A DNA stretch of 49,377 nt, from contig JAGNBV010000013.1 of the NCBI GenBank assembly GCA_018004645.1, forward strand, positions 1-49,377, given 5' to 3'. A model generated the notes under the pieces. The model did no database searches and had not been told where the DNA came from. It was given only the letters and a program-made list of their open reading frames with translations. The translations under genes were made by a program, and so were the position numbers. Positions 8,497-17,984 of this stretch are shown here, in pieces (within the stretch, counting starts at the first letter, position 1; each line of letters starts with the position of its first letter). This DNA comes from Bacteroidales bacterium. Lineage in GTDB: Bacteria; Bacteroidota; Bacteroidia; Bacteroidales; CAIWKO01.

Positions 8497-11292
8497 ATGA
8501 ACTCAGAAAAAAAACTCTACCTCCTCGATGCCATGGCGCTTATCTACCAAGCGTTTTATGCTTATCGCGACCGGCCGCTCATCAATTCTAAAGGGGTAAA
8601 TACTTCCGCTGTTTATGGCTTTGCCAACATTTTATACAAACTGCTGAAAGAAGAAAAGCCCACGCATATCGGCGTTGCCTTCGACACCATGGCCCCTACC
8701 CTGCGCCACGATGAATACATACACTACAAAGCCAACCGTCAGGAAACTCCTGAAGACCTTGTCAGTTCTATTCCTTATATAAAAAGACTGATTGAGGGAT
8801 TTAATATTCCTGCACTTTATGTGGATGGTTATGAAGCCGACGACGTGATAGGAACCCTTGCCAAAGAGGCCGAGCAGGCCGGGTATACCGTTTATATGGT
8901 CACACCCGATAAGGATTTCGGGCAATTGGTCAGTGATAACGTGTTTATCTATAAACCTGCACGCTTCGGGGATAAGGCGACTATCATGGGCCCCAGGGAA
9001 GTATGTGAAAGGTTTGGCATACAAAAGCCGGAACAGGTAATTGACATGCTCGGTATCTGGGGCGATGCCTCCGACAATATTCCCGGGATATACGGTATTG
9101 GAGAAGTTGGCGCCCGTAAACTGGTTAACGAATTCGGTTCTCTCGAGAAAATCCTCGAAAACACCGATTCTATTACTCCTGAAGGGCTGAAACAAAAAGT
9201 TATCGCAGGCCGCGACCTTGCTATTCAGTCAAAAGCCCTGGCCACCATCATCCTGAATGTTCCCATTGCCTTCGAAGAGAACAAACTTATCATGGAGCAT
9301 CCCAACGAGAATATATTAAAAGAGCTCTTTGAGGAACTGGAAATGCGGACTTTTGCAAAACGGGTATTCACCGACATTTCCTTACAAAAGCAGGGTGCAG
9401 CACAGGCCCAGCTAAATAGTCAACCGGATCTGTTCAGCGAAGTTCCACAGGAAAATGAGCCGCAAACCGAAGGTTCACTAAAGAATATTTACAACACACC
9501 GCATGAATACATTTTAGTAGATACTGCGGAGAAAAGAAAAGAGCTGATCGCTGAACTCACCAACTGCAAGGAGTTTTGTTTTGATACGGAGACGACAGGT
9601 ATTGACCCGAATGCTGCTGAAATGGTTGGCTTATCATTTTGCATGCAGCCCCACAAAGCATATTTTATCAGGCTCCCAAAGGAATACCACGACGCCTGTC
9701 AGTTGGTTCAGGAATTCAAACACCTTTTTGAAAACCAGGAAAAATTGAAAATAGGTCAAAACCTGAAGTTCGACATGGAGATGCTGAAATGGTATGATGT
9801 TGAGGTGAAAGGTCCGCTTTTCGATACCATGCTGGCACATTACCTTATTGAACCCGACATGAGGCACAACATGGATTATCTGTCGCAAAGCTATTTGAAT
9901 TACGAGCCGGTTCCGATCGAGAAACTCATTGGGAAAAAAGGCAAGAATCAACTCTCTATGGCCATTATCAGCGATGAGGAAATAAAAGAATATGCTGCTG
10001 AAGACGCCGATGTTACTTTTCAGTTAAAACAAATCTTTGAGCCACTACTGAAAGAAGCCAATGTAACTTCACTATTTAAAGACGTGGAAATTCCCCTGAT
10101 TCCCGTACTCGCCTCCATGGAAACCGAAGGCGTCCGGCTTGATAAAACAGCACTTAATGATTATTCTGCACAGTTGCAGACAGAAATACAACAACTGGAA
10201 AAAGAAATTTTTGAACTGGCTGGCCTTGAATTTAATATTTCTTCACCCAAACAACTGGGTGACGTTATTTACGGGCATCTGAAGATCATTGAAAACCCCA
10301 AAAAAACAGCCACCAAACAGTTTTCTACCGCTGAAGATGTACTGACCAAGCTTGTCAACAAACACCCTGTCATACAAAAAATCCTGGATTACCGTTCCCT
10401 GACAAAACTCAAATCAACCTATGTTGACGCGCTGCCTGAGCTTATCAATCCCCGTACCGGGCGTATCCACACTTCGTATAACCAGGCGGTGGCTGCCACG
10501 GGACGGTTGAGTTCCAACAATCCGAACCTGCAGAATATTCCAGTAAGGACAGAAAGAGGCCGTGAAATCCGCAAGGCATTTGTCCCGCGTAACGAAGACT
10601 ACGTGCTGGTTTCCGCCGACTATTCACAGATCGAATTGCGTGTTATTGCCTCTATAAGTGAAGAAGCTAATATGATTGAAGATTTCAGGCAGGGGCACGA
10701 CATTCACGCGGCCACGGCTTCGAGGGTTTACAACGTGGCTTTGGCTGATGTTACCAAAGAAATGCGGCGTAATGCCAAGATGGTAAATTTTGGTATCATA
10801 TACGGCATTTCGGCTTTTGGATTAGCTGAACGGCTGAATATCCAGCGTAAAGAGGCTGCAGAGATCATAGAACAATATTTCATAAAATACCCTGCGATAA
10901 AAAAATATATGGAAGACACCATTTCATCTGCCCGGAAAAAAGGTTATGTGGAAACGATACTGGGCCGCAGGCGTTATCTGCGCGACATCAATTCAGCGAA
11001 CGCCGTGGTAAGGGGTTATGCCGAGCGCAATGCCATCAATGCCCCGATTCAAGGCTCTGCTGCCGATATCATCAAAATTGCGATGATCAATATATACAAA
11101 CAGATGACAGAAATGCAGACAAGAAGCCGCATGATCATGCAGGTGCACGATGAGTTGGTGTTTGATGTCTATAAGCCGGAACTGGAAACCATGCTGCCCT
11201 TGGTACAGGCACAAATGCAAAACGCCATCATCATAAAAGTTCCCTTAGATGTGGATATAAGCTCTGGGAATAACTGGCTGGAAGCACACTAA
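8497..11292 (+). CDS. polA: DNA polymerase I
   Basis: A 931-residue enzyme for Okazaki-fragment processing and repair synthesis, with all three domains. The 5'-3' flap nuclease covers residues 1 to about 290 (YLLDAMALIYQAFYAYRDRP, then YEADDVIGTLA). The 3'-5' exonuclease appears intact: FDTETTG near residue 360, QNLKFD, and YAAEDADVT. The polymerase has motif A near 707 (DYSQIELRVIA), motif B near 761 (KMVNFGIIYGISAFGLAE) and motif C near 882 (QVHDELVFDV). The ATG at 8497 gives the expected N-terminus. It is a single gene; tandem repeats lie upstream and directly downstream of its stop. Confidence 0.98.
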   Translation: MNSEKKLYLLDAMALIYQAFYAYRDRPLINSKGVNTSAVYGFANILYKLLKEEKPTHIGVAFDTMAPTLRHDEYIHYKANRQETPEDLVSSIPYIKRLIEGFNIPALYVDGYEADDVIGTLAKEAEQAGYTVYMVTPDKDFGQLVSDNVFIYKPARFGDKATIMGPREVCERFGIQKPEQVIDMLGIWGDASDNIPGIYGIGEVGARKLVNEFGSLEKILENTDSITPEGLKQKVIAGRDLAIQSKALATIILNVPIAFEENKLIMEHPNENILKELFEELEMRTFAKRVFTDISLQKQGAAQAQLNSQPDLFSEVPQENEPQTEGSLKNIYNTPHEYILVDTAEKRKELIAELTNCKEFCFDTETTGIDPNAAEMVGLSFCMQPHKAYFIRLPKEYHDACQLVQEFKHLFENQEKLKIGQNLKFDMEMLKWYDVEVKGPLFDTMLAHYLIEPDMRHNMDYLSQSYLNYEPVPIEKLIGKKGKNQLSMAIISDEEIKEYAAEDADVTFQLKQIFEPLLKEANVTSLFKDVEIPLIPVLASMETEGVRLDKTALNDYSAQLQTEIQQLEKEIFELAGLEFNISSPKQLGDVIYGHLKIIENPKKTATKQFSTAEDVLTKLVNKHPVIQKILDYRSLTKLKSTYVDALPELINPRTGRIHTSYNQAVAATGRLSSNNPNLQNIPVRTERGREIRKAFVPRNEDYVLVSADYSQIELRVIASISEEANMIEDFRQGHDIHAATASRVYNVALADVTKEMRRNAKMVNFGIIYGISAFGLAERLNIQRKEAAEIIEQYFIKYPAIKKYMEDTISSARKKGYVETILGRRRYLRDINSANAVVRGYAERNAINAPIQGSAADIIKIAMINIYKQMTEMQTRSRMIMQVHDELVFDVYKPELETMLPLVQAQMQNAIIIKVPLDVDISSGNNWLEAH

Positions 11293-11390
11293 AAGTCAGA
11301 ATTAAGAAGGCAGAAGCCAGAATTAAGAAGGCAGAAGCCAGAATTGAGAATGCATATGTCAGAATTGAGAAGGCATAAGTCAGAATTATG
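11293..11390. repeat. 21-bp tandem repeat directly after polA
   Basis: Nearly five copies of a 21-bp unit (AAGTCAGAATTAAGAAGGCA plus G) start on the base after the polA stop codon; the last is partial. Later copies differ by one to four bases. The period is a multiple of three, so a minus-strand frame stays open across it and gives a low-complexity CLLNSDF/CLLNSGF string that I do not accept as protein. The following 11391-11536 is AT-rich and holds nothing recognisable. Confidence 0.85.
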
Positions 11391-11536
11391 AACATACCCT
11401 GCACCCGGCAGGCCCGAACTATCTAAAAAAATTATTCGTAGTATTGAGGATATTATTTTTAATGTTTTGCTAAACTTCGCACCACCGGGTATTTCTTTAT
11501 TATAGGAAATTAGCACGATCTCTTTACTGAGATAAT

Positions 11537-12112
11537 CTATCTGTCAAAATAAAATATCATATTTTTATCTGGCATAAAATCTTTTTTACTCCAATAATAA
11601 ATTCCCTTGTCGTTTATTTGCTTTATGCTATCCGGGATATATGAGGTGGCTGTAATTCTCGTGTTATCATAGCTTATTAACTTGTAATTGGAACTTTCAA
11701 ATGGGGCACCCCATTTTTGAGTTGATACTAAAATGTATTCAGCCTTATTTTTCAATAATTTTTGTCTGTAAGAGATTTTATATTTACCTATCCCATAAGG
11801 GTTAAGCCCTATGTTGAATAAAAATCCTTTTTCAGTTATATTTAAAATAATATTTTGAGATTTTGCATTTACGTCAAATGCATTAATGGAATCTACCCGA
11901 CCATAAAGACTATCAACAGGAAATGGATAAAACAAAACCTGTTGTATTTCTTTGTCTCCGTTATTACAAAAATTATAGATTCCGTTAACATAGAAAAATC
12001 CATCCTTTATTTCAAAGGTTAAGTCTTCACGATAAAATTGCAGGTTTTGAGAACACACAATTCCATGTAAAAGGATTAAGCTAAAAAAAATAGATATTTT
12101 TATGAATTTCAC
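11537..12112 (-). CDS. Secreted protein of unknown function
   Basis: A 191-residue protein with a clear signal peptide (MKFIKISIFFSLILLHGIVC, cleavage near Ser-Gln). The mature part is rich in beta strands and aromatic residues, with segments such as FYVNGIYNFCNNGDKEIQ and YPFPVDSLYGRVDS. I recognise no named family. Its start overlaps the stop of the upstream T9SS-tail gene by 4 bp (ATGA), so the two form one operon and probably work together outside the inner membrane. Both are visibly more AT-rich than their neighbours, which suggests acquisition by transfer. Confidence 0.7.
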   Translation of the reverse strand: MKFIKISIFFSLILLHGIVCSQNLQFYREDLTFEIKDGFFYVNGIYNFCNNGDKEIQQVLFYPFPVDSLYGRVDSINAFDVNAKSQNIILNITEKGFLFNIGLNPYGIGKYKISYRQKLLKNKAEYILVSTQKWGAPFESSNYKLISYDNTRITATSYIPDSIKQINDKGIYYWSKKDFMPDKNMIFYFDR

Positions 12113-13227
12113 TTAATAATAATTATTTTATTAGAAGCAGATTTTCGTCCGTCTAATTCGAGGTTACAGTAATAAGTTCCAGATGCCGTAGCATTATTGT
12201 AGCACAAACCATCCCATTTTATCGAATAATTGTTTTGGGAATTACTAGTATTTACAGGTAAAATACGAACCATCTCGCTGTTTGAATCATATATTTTAAT
12301 AATAGCTTTTGAATAATGTATGCCCGCTGGGATTGAAAATGAAATAAATGTTTCGCCGGTTGAAGGGTTGGGATAGCATAATAAGGTAATGCCTGTTTGA
12401 AAATAATTTTGTTGAACTCCGGTCAAAAGCGTGTCAATAGTAAATTCATAGTAATTTATTGAGTCGGGTTCAATATTTATTATTGAATCGGCTAATACCG
12501 ATGAAGATTGAAAGAAAAGCTCAACATAGCGACTTCCACTGTATTCCTGAGATGTAAAACTTCCCAACGAGTCGGTTAAAGTAAAATAATAAAAATTGGC
12601 GCAAATATTTGTGGGAGCAAGATCAATGTAGTGGCTGTTTCCTATCTTTATCCCGGCAACAGGTTGATGCCCGCTGTCATAAACAACTCCTGTGAAAATG
12701 CCAATAGCAGAAAAAGGCTGAAAAGGACTATATCCGATTGTAGGATGATTATCTTTTACTAATTTGTTAACTGTACCCGGCTGATTAAGATAAGTGTCCC
12801 AACATGGATGAGCAAGGTTGACTATGGATTGTCCTAATAACGGAGCAGATATCTGGGTGCCTGAAATATTGCCAAAATATATCTGATCCAATTGTAGTCC
12901 TGAAATGTCTTTGATTAATATAAAATCTCCATTCCTGAATATCTGTAAGGGACTTTGTAAGCTATCCTGAGTTATAACAATAATACTATCATTGATGATC
13001 GGGATACCGTTTTTTAAATAAGAGGTACCCATTGAAGTTGTTATCCTGAATCCATCAAGATTTGCATAATTTATGAAAGGATTACCTTGCAGAAAAACTA
13101 TTTCAAGAAACCATGTAGAATCGTTAATAATATATAACTCGCTGATTATAGGAGGGGGAGAAATTGGATTTGCCTTTGTAAATCCGATTGAAAATATTAA
13201 CATTATTAGCACATACGTCTTTTTCAT
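12109..13227 (-). CDS. T9SS type A sorting-domain surface protein
   Basis: A secreted protein of about 372 residues. I choose the ATG at 13227 (MKKTYVLIMLIFSIGFTKA), which opens directly into a signal peptide; an ATG at 13245 would add six residues. The N-terminal 130 residues form strands with ISELYIINDSTWFLEIVF, resembling lamin-tail-like beta domains. The middle has a carboxypeptidase-regulatory-like segment (TGVVYDSGHQPVAGIKIG). The end is a type A sorting domain (LLCYPNPSTGETFISFSIP through KIIIIK). It should cross the outer membrane by T9SS and be anchored or released. The following gene overlaps it by 4 bp. Function unknown. Confidence 0.82.
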   Translation of the reverse strand: MKKTYVLIMLIFSIGFTKANPISPPPIISELYIINDSTWFLEIVFLQGNPFINYANLDGFRITTSMGTSYLKNGIPIINDSIIVITQDSLQSPLQIFRNGDFILIKDISGLQLDQIYFGNISGTQISAPLLGQSIVNLAHPCWDTYLNQPGTVNKLVKDNHPTIGYSPFQPFSAIGIFTGVVYDSGHQPVAGIKIGNSHYIDLAPTNICANFYYFTLTDSLGSFTSQEYSGSRYVELFFQSSSVLADSIINIEPDSINYYEFTIDTLLTGVQQNYFQTGITLLCYPNPSTGETFISFSIPAGIHYSKAIIKIYDSNSEMVRILPVNTSNSQNNYSIKWDGLCYNNATASGTYYCNLELDGRKSASNKIIIIK

Positions 13228-13290
13228 AGTTCGCTGTATTTTCACAAATATAAATAATTTTCATGACAATTTCATGTAACATTCTATCAT

Positions 13291-13437
13291 AGCCTAAAAT
13301 TAGCCGTTCCAACACCGGAACACTACCTGCCGCTGTTATATGCATTGGGATTAAAACAATCAAACGAAACTATAACCTATTTCAACGACAAACTGGTGAT
13401 GGGTTCTTTGTCTATGACATCGTTGATGATCGAATGA
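13291..13437 (+). pseudogene. 3' remnant of a 4,5-DOPA dioxygenase extradiol (YgiD/LigB-family) gene
   Basis: Reading + from 13306 gives VPTPEHYLPLLYALGL, then SNETITYFNDKLVMGSLSMT and a stop at 13435-13437. This is the conserved C-terminal end of YgiD-type extradiol dioxygenases (PTPxHYLPLLY ... GSxSMxS). Only about 45 codons remain and no start or metal-binding N-terminal part lies upstream. The upstream side is occupied by the AT-rich two-gene unit reading the other way. The remnant ends 3 bp before the stop of the aldehyde dehydrogenase gene, so the junction on that side looks original. It cannot encode an active enzyme. Confidence 0.8.
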
Positions 13438-13440
13438 TCA

Positions 13441-14853
13441 TCATTTCACCAGCAGCCGCGGCTCCATCATATCGAGAATAGCATATTTCACGCCTTCCCT
13501 ACCCAGCCCGGAATCCTTTATGCCGCCATACGGCATATGATCGGTGCGAAAAGTCGGCACATCATTAATAATGACCCCGCCGACTTCGAGGTTATCAAAG
13601 GCATAGTCCATTTCGGCCACGCTATCGGTAAATACCCCTGCCTGTAAGCCATAGCGGCTGTTATTGACCTCTTCAACGGCTTTTTCAAAATCCTCATAAG
13701 GTTCCAGCACCACCACGGGACCGAAAATTTCGCAGCAGCAAATGTTCATGGAATTTTTTGCCGAGCTTATTACCGTGGGTTCGAAAAAACTGCCCTTCCG
13801 CTGTCCGCCGCACAACAGCCGGGCTCCGCCGGCTACCGCCTCGTTAACCCATGACTCTACGCGCATAGCATTTTTCTCATCAATCATCGCGGAGATATCA
13901 GTTTCGGGGTGTTCAGGAGCGCCTTGCCTGAGCTGTTTTACCTTCTCTACAAAAAGCGCGGTAAAATCCTCAACTATACTTTTGTGAACAAAGATCCTCT
14001 GGGTATGTATGCACACCTGCCCGGCATAGGAAAATCCTCCCGCGACGCATTTTCCCACTGCCTTGCCTATATCAGCGCTTGCCGTTATTATCACACCGGC
14101 ATTACCGCCAAGCTCCAGCACCACTTTTTTCTTTCCGGCATCGCTTTTCATTTTCCATCCTACTTCGGGTGATCCCGTGAAACTCAATAAATTAAACCGT
14201 TCGTCCGTAACCAGTAAATTACCTGTTTTCCTGTCCATAGGCAACACAGACAATGCGCCCTTGGGCAGTTCGGTTTTATCAACCAAACGGGCCAACTCAA
14301 GCGCCGAAAGTGGCGTGGATGAGGAAGGTTTCAGGATAATAGGGCAGCCCGCGGCAATAGCGGGAGCTATCTTATGCACGGCCAGGTTCAGCGGAAAATT
14401 AAAAGGCGAAATGCCTGCTACCAGTCCCACGGGGAAATATTTTACCAGGCCTTCCCTGCCCTGGCCCGCAGGAGTCCAGTCCATACTGATATACTCCTTT
14501 GGCAGCCGTTTTGACTCTTCGGCGGCCACCACAAAAACCTGTATTGCCCTGTCCACTTCAGCCAAAGCTAGTTTCACGGGCTTGCAGGCCTCCATGGCCA
14601 GGACATTGGCCAGCCTTTGGCGTTCTGTACGCAAGAGTCCGGCAATATCCATCAGGATAGCATACCGGTGAAAAGAAGCCAGGTGTGCTATAGTTTTTTT
14701 CACATCCTGGGCTGCTTTGATAGCTGTTTCCAACTCGTTTGCCGAAGCAAGCGAAACCTCTGCAAATACCTGGTTTGAATAAGAATTCACGACAGTAATT
14801 TTGCTCGCCGTTTCCTTAAAATTACCTCCGACATAAAGCTTATATGATTCCAT
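13441..14853 (-). CDS. NAD(P)-dependent aldehyde dehydrogenase
   Basis: A 470-residue ALDH-superfamily enzyme oxidising an aldehyde to its acid. It has the cofactor-binding GISPFNFPLNL and KPSSSTPLSA segments, the general base glutamate in VVLELGGNAG, the catalytic cysteine in YAGQVCIHTQR and the EIFGPVV motif. The C-terminal MPYGGIKDSGLGREG is also typical. It most resembles the lactaldehyde/non-phosphorylating glyceraldehyde-3-phosphate dehydrogenase branch, but the substrate cannot be fixed from sequence. It is the last gene of the alaS-porZ-recO run, 18 bp after recO. Confidence 0.92.
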   Translation of the reverse strand: MESYKLYVGGNFKETASKITVVNSYSNQVFAEVSLASANELETAIKAAQDVKKTIAHLASFHRYAILMDIAGLLRTERQRLANVLAMEACKPVKLALAEVDRAIQVFVVAAEESKRLPKEYISMDWTPAGQGREGLVKYFPVGLVAGISPFNFPLNLAVHKIAPAIAAGCPIILKPSSSTPLSALELARLVDKTELPKGALSVLPMDRKTGNLLVTDERFNLLSFTGSPEVGWKMKSDAGKKKVVLELGGNAGVIITASADIGKAVGKCVAGGFSYAGQVCIHTQRIFVHKSIVEDFTALFVEKVKQLRQGAPEHPETDISAMIDEKNAMRVESWVNEAVAGGARLLCGGQRKGSFFEPTVISSAKNSMNICCCEIFGPVVVLEPYEDFEKAVEEVNNSRYGLQAGVFTDSVAEMDYAFDNLEVGGVIINDVPTFRTDHMPYGGIKDSGLGREGVKYAILDMMEPRLLVK

Positions 14854-14871
14854 AATTTTTGTTTGTGGCTT

Positions 14872-15600
14872 TTATTCGTGAAAAAGTTGGGTTAACACCG
14901 CCAATGATTTTATTTCTCCAAACCCAATATGCTGTATCTGGTAATAAAGAATAATTTTCTCCAGGAGGGTATTCCTCTGGGATGCTGTAAGTTTTATTTG
15001 TACAGCATCTTCAACAGATGTCTGCAAAAACCTGTCAAACACTTCAGCCTCCTGCTGGTTAAGGAAAAAATCATCGGCAGGCTTATATTTGCCGAAAACG
15101 CCTTCTTTTAAAAGAAAATAAGGTGTTTGCGGCGAAAAGTTTCCAAGGGGATAAAACCCGAGGTAACGTGTCAGGTGCAGGGCAAAGGCGATGTGCAGGT
15201 TTCCCCGGGTATTGGCCAGTTGGTCGAGCAGTAATATGTTTTGAAAAATGAAATTAAAAAATTCGGGGTTGGCCTCTTCCTCTCTGATGGAGCGGTATAG
15301 AAGTTCGTTGATAAACAATGCCTGTGAGCTTTTTGTCACATCAAAAGGCAGGGAGGTAAACTGGTAGCAGGATGCCATTTCTTTCGGAATGTGCAGTTGA
15401 TCTTTTTCTTTGTTGACAAAGACCACCTCGTTGATACTAAGGGGTTGAAGCAGGTTAGCACTTATCCTGGCATGTTTTTTCCGGACACCGCGTATCAAAA
15501 AAGATTTCAATCCGAAAAGTTCGGTGTACATTTTCACCACGACACTGGTTTCCGAATACGGTATTGTTTTAAGGACAATGGCTTTGGTGGTTGAAATCAT
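14872..15600 (-). CDS. recO: DNA repair protein RecO
   Basis: RecO helps RecR load RecA on SSB-coated single-stranded DNA in gap repair. The 242-residue protein has the N-terminal OB fold (TTKAIVLKTIPYSETSVVVK, with FGLKSFLIRGVRKK) and a helical C-terminal domain with HLTRYLGFYPLGNF. The zinc-finger cysteines of some RecO proteins are absent, as in many Bacteroidota members. The gene starts 15 bp after the stop of the PorZ gene and precedes the aldehyde dehydrogenase by 18 bp, so it is within an operon. Confidence 0.93.
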   Translation of the reverse strand: MISTTKAIVLKTIPYSETSVVVKMYTELFGLKSFLIRGVRKKHARISANLLQPLSINEVVFVNKEKDQLHIPKEMASCYQFTSLPFDVTKSSQALFINELLYRSIREEEANPEFFNFIFQNILLLDQLANTRGNLHIAFALHLTRYLGFYPLGNFSPQTPYFLLKEGVFGKYKPADDFFLNQQEAEVFDRFLQTSVEDAVQIKLTASQRNTLLEKIILYYQIQHIGFGEIKSLAVLTQLFHE

Positions 15601-15615
15601 AGGAAAAGTGGCAGC

Positions 15616-17934
15616 TTAATTGATGACCATAATTTTGGTCACTAATTTTTCGGTACAATCTTCGCTGCTGCAAAAGACAAAGTAAACGCCGCTTCTGACA
15701 CTTTCGCCATGGAAGTTTTTTCCGTTCCACACGGCCTGTCCGCCTTCCGATAATGTTTCGTACACCAGGGTGCCACTGATATCGGTAATCTTGACGGTAG
15801 CATCTTTAACCAGTCCTTTGATGCCAATCATACCCGAAAAGTTTTCGCGCACGGGATTGGGATAAGCATAGACATTTGTGAACACTTCTTCGCCTTTGGT
15901 GGCATAAGCACGAAAAGACACCAGTCCGTTTGAGGTCCCGAAATACACCACCCCGGTCTTTTCATCAATGGCAATGCTGGTAATGGTGTTGGACAACAAC
16001 GGGCTGTTATCTTCGGTAAAATGGAAAAGCTGTTCCTGGCCATCTTCGCTCATAAGGAATACGCCGGCGTTTTCGGTTCCAAACCATTTTTTGTTGGCCC
16101 CATCCACTGCAATGGCCGTTACTTTTTCGAAAGCCAGCAAGTGTTGTGCAGTGCCGTCCTGCATAACCGTTATCAGCTGGGCATCAAAGTTTCCGCCGAG
16201 AGTGATATTTTCCGGGTCATAAAACACGGCCACTCCCTTATCGGTGCCTATCCATATTTGTCCGTCGAGGTCTTCGGCAAAGCTGTACACCGAGTTGCTT
16301 GGCAGGTTTCCGTTGCCCACACTGGTGGTGAGTAGCCTGGTAACATTGTCGCTATTATCGGTCCATGTTCCGTTTTCGTTAAACACCAGCAACCCGGCGC
16401 CGTTCATCAGCAGCACCCATTTCTGGCCGGTTTGGTCCACCATTACCTTTCCACCATTACCCTGCGACAGGTATGGGATAGTGCTGTAGGAGAGCCAGGT
16501 TCCGTCGGTTCTGCGCACCTTCAGCAGGTTATTGCAATTGGTATTTACTGCCCACAGGTTGTTGTTTGCGTCGAAAGCCACCCCGCCGATGCCAAGCCAG
16601 TAATAAACACTTCCGAAAGGCAATTCCAGCGCCGAGTTATTCACCCCGTAAACATTGGTGATATAGCCGTTTTTTAACTCCACGACACCCCTGTATAGCG
16701 AAGCCGCAAACACATGCGTATTGTCCCTGGGATCGATAGCCAGATCAATAATATCTACGAGTGTGTCGTAAGCGACGCCATCAAAATCCTTGAGTACATT
16801 CCACTGGTTGTTGATATATGAAAATATGCCGCTGTTATTCCAGGAGTTTCCCCAGGAGTTATTCACTCCTCCCGGAGCTACATACAAGTCGCTGCCGGCA
16901 ATGTCCATAGCAAACACATTGTTGTTTCCGGGGCCGTTGGGTGTGATTTTGGTGATTGTCCAGTTTTTGCTGCATACCAGCCCATAGTTTTTGTCGGCAA
17001 TCCAGGTGGCGCTATCGCTATCATACACGGCACAATTGGGATAGGCATAACCGGGTTGATAATTCCAGATTATTTCTTCTTTAATCATATTGGCATTGTA
17101 CACCGCCACATGCGAAGTATAAGCAATGAGGAAATGGTTATTGAGAACGCGCATATTGTACACATCATCGTTATAAACGGTATCAAGCACCTGCCATATG
17201 GTATCATTCAGCACATATAAGGTGTCCTGATTATATGCCGGGTTAACACGGTTGGCAAATACCTTTCCCTGAAAAACAGCCACGGAGTTATAGGTGGCAT
17301 TGGTGTCGGGCAGGCGGCTTTCTTTCTTCCAGTTGGCATAGTTGGCGAGGTTGGCATTGGCATAGTCCGCATAATAAAGCCCTTTTTCGGTTCCGGCATA
17401 GAATTTTATTCCGTCGCAGGCAAGATCCAGCACGTTAATTGCATTTCCGTCGGGGCCGATATAATAGGTATCTTTAATTTCCTTTCTGGCAATATCCAGC
17501 ACCACAATGCCAAAGCCGCACGACAGGTAGGCATAATCCCCATAAACCGTGATATTGTTGATGGCTTTGTTTCCCATGATTGGCTTACGTTTGATATCCG
17601 AGATATTGATTATTTCACCGTCAGCCACCAGGTCGATATTGGCGTTGGTGTATGCCACTATCAGATAACCAAATTGCGGGCTGTAACGTATAGTACTGAT
17701 ATTGACATCCGATAATCCGTTGTTTTTAGTCAGGGTGTTGACACTATTATCGGTCTTATCATAATAAAAAATACTGTTGGGGGTAGCGCAATACACTTTT
17801 TCTCCGACGATATCAACAGCGATAGCCTTCCGGTACGGAAGGTACACCTGCCATTCGCCGATGCCGACATCCTGTGCCCATGTTGAAAGAACAATAAAAG
17901 CAAAGAAAAAACAGCTGAGCAGATTTTTTTTCAT
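15616..17934 (-). CDS. porZ: PorZ-like T9SS component, beta-propeller protein with type A tail
   Basis: A 772-residue protein: signal peptide 1-20 (MKKNLLSCFFFAFIVLSTWA), then two stretches of beta-propeller blades of the two-component-regulator type (YCATPNSIFYYDK, NNGLSDVNISTIRY, IWIGTDKGVAVF, KWFGTENAGVFLM), then a T9SS type A sorting domain (VYAYPNPVRENFSGMIGIKG ... LVTKIMVIN). Length, domain order and the IGEWQVYLPYRKA start match PorZ, the surface component that supplies A-LPS to the T9SS attachment complex in Porphyromonas. Its position beside recO fits, as far as I recall, the PorZ neighbourhood in related genomes. It probably serves the T9SS cargo proteins encoded elsewhere in the window. 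A generic propeller surface protein is the alternative. Confidence 0.8.
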   Translation of the reverse strand: MKKNLLSCFFFAFIVLSTWAQDVGIGEWQVYLPYRKAIAVDIVGEKVYCATPNSIFYYDKTDNSVNTLTKNNGLSDVNISTIRYSPQFGYLIVAYTNANIDLVADGEIINISDIKRKPIMGNKAINNITVYGDYAYLSCGFGIVVLDIARKEIKDTYYIGPDGNAINVLDLACDGIKFYAGTEKGLYYADYANANLANYANWKKESRLPDTNATYNSVAVFQGKVFANRVNPAYNQDTLYVLNDTIWQVLDTVYNDDVYNMRVLNNHFLIAYTSHVAVYNANMIKEEIIWNYQPGYAYPNCAVYDSDSATWIADKNYGLVCSKNWTITKITPNGPGNNNVFAMDIAGSDLYVAPGGVNNSWGNSWNNSGIFSYINNQWNVLKDFDGVAYDTLVDIIDLAIDPRDNTHVFAASLYRGVVELKNGYITNVYGVNNSALELPFGSVYYWLGIGGVAFDANNNLWAVNTNCNNLLKVRRTDGTWLSYSTIPYLSQGNGGKVMVDQTGQKWVLLMNGAGLLVFNENGTWTDNSDNVTRLLTTSVGNGNLPSNSVYSFAEDLDGQIWIGTDKGVAVFYDPENITLGGNFDAQLITVMQDGTAQHLLAFEKVTAIAVDGANKKWFGTENAGVFLMSEDGQEQLFHFTEDNSPLLSNTITSIAIDEKTGVVYFGTSNGLVSFRAYATKGEEVFTNVYAYPNPVRENFSGMIGIKGLVKDATVKITDISGTLVYETLSEGGQAVWNGKNFHGESVRSGVYFVFCSSEDCTEKLVTKIMVIN

Positions 17935-17984
17935 CAGAAAAAATTTGGTATGAAATTATTAAAAAAAACTGTTTTTTCTCAAAA

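Noticed and set aside
11289..11516. Minus-strand open frame of 75 codons after polA
   Set aside because: It is open only because the 21-bp tandem repeat has a period divisible by three; the product is low-complexity CLLNSGF repeats.
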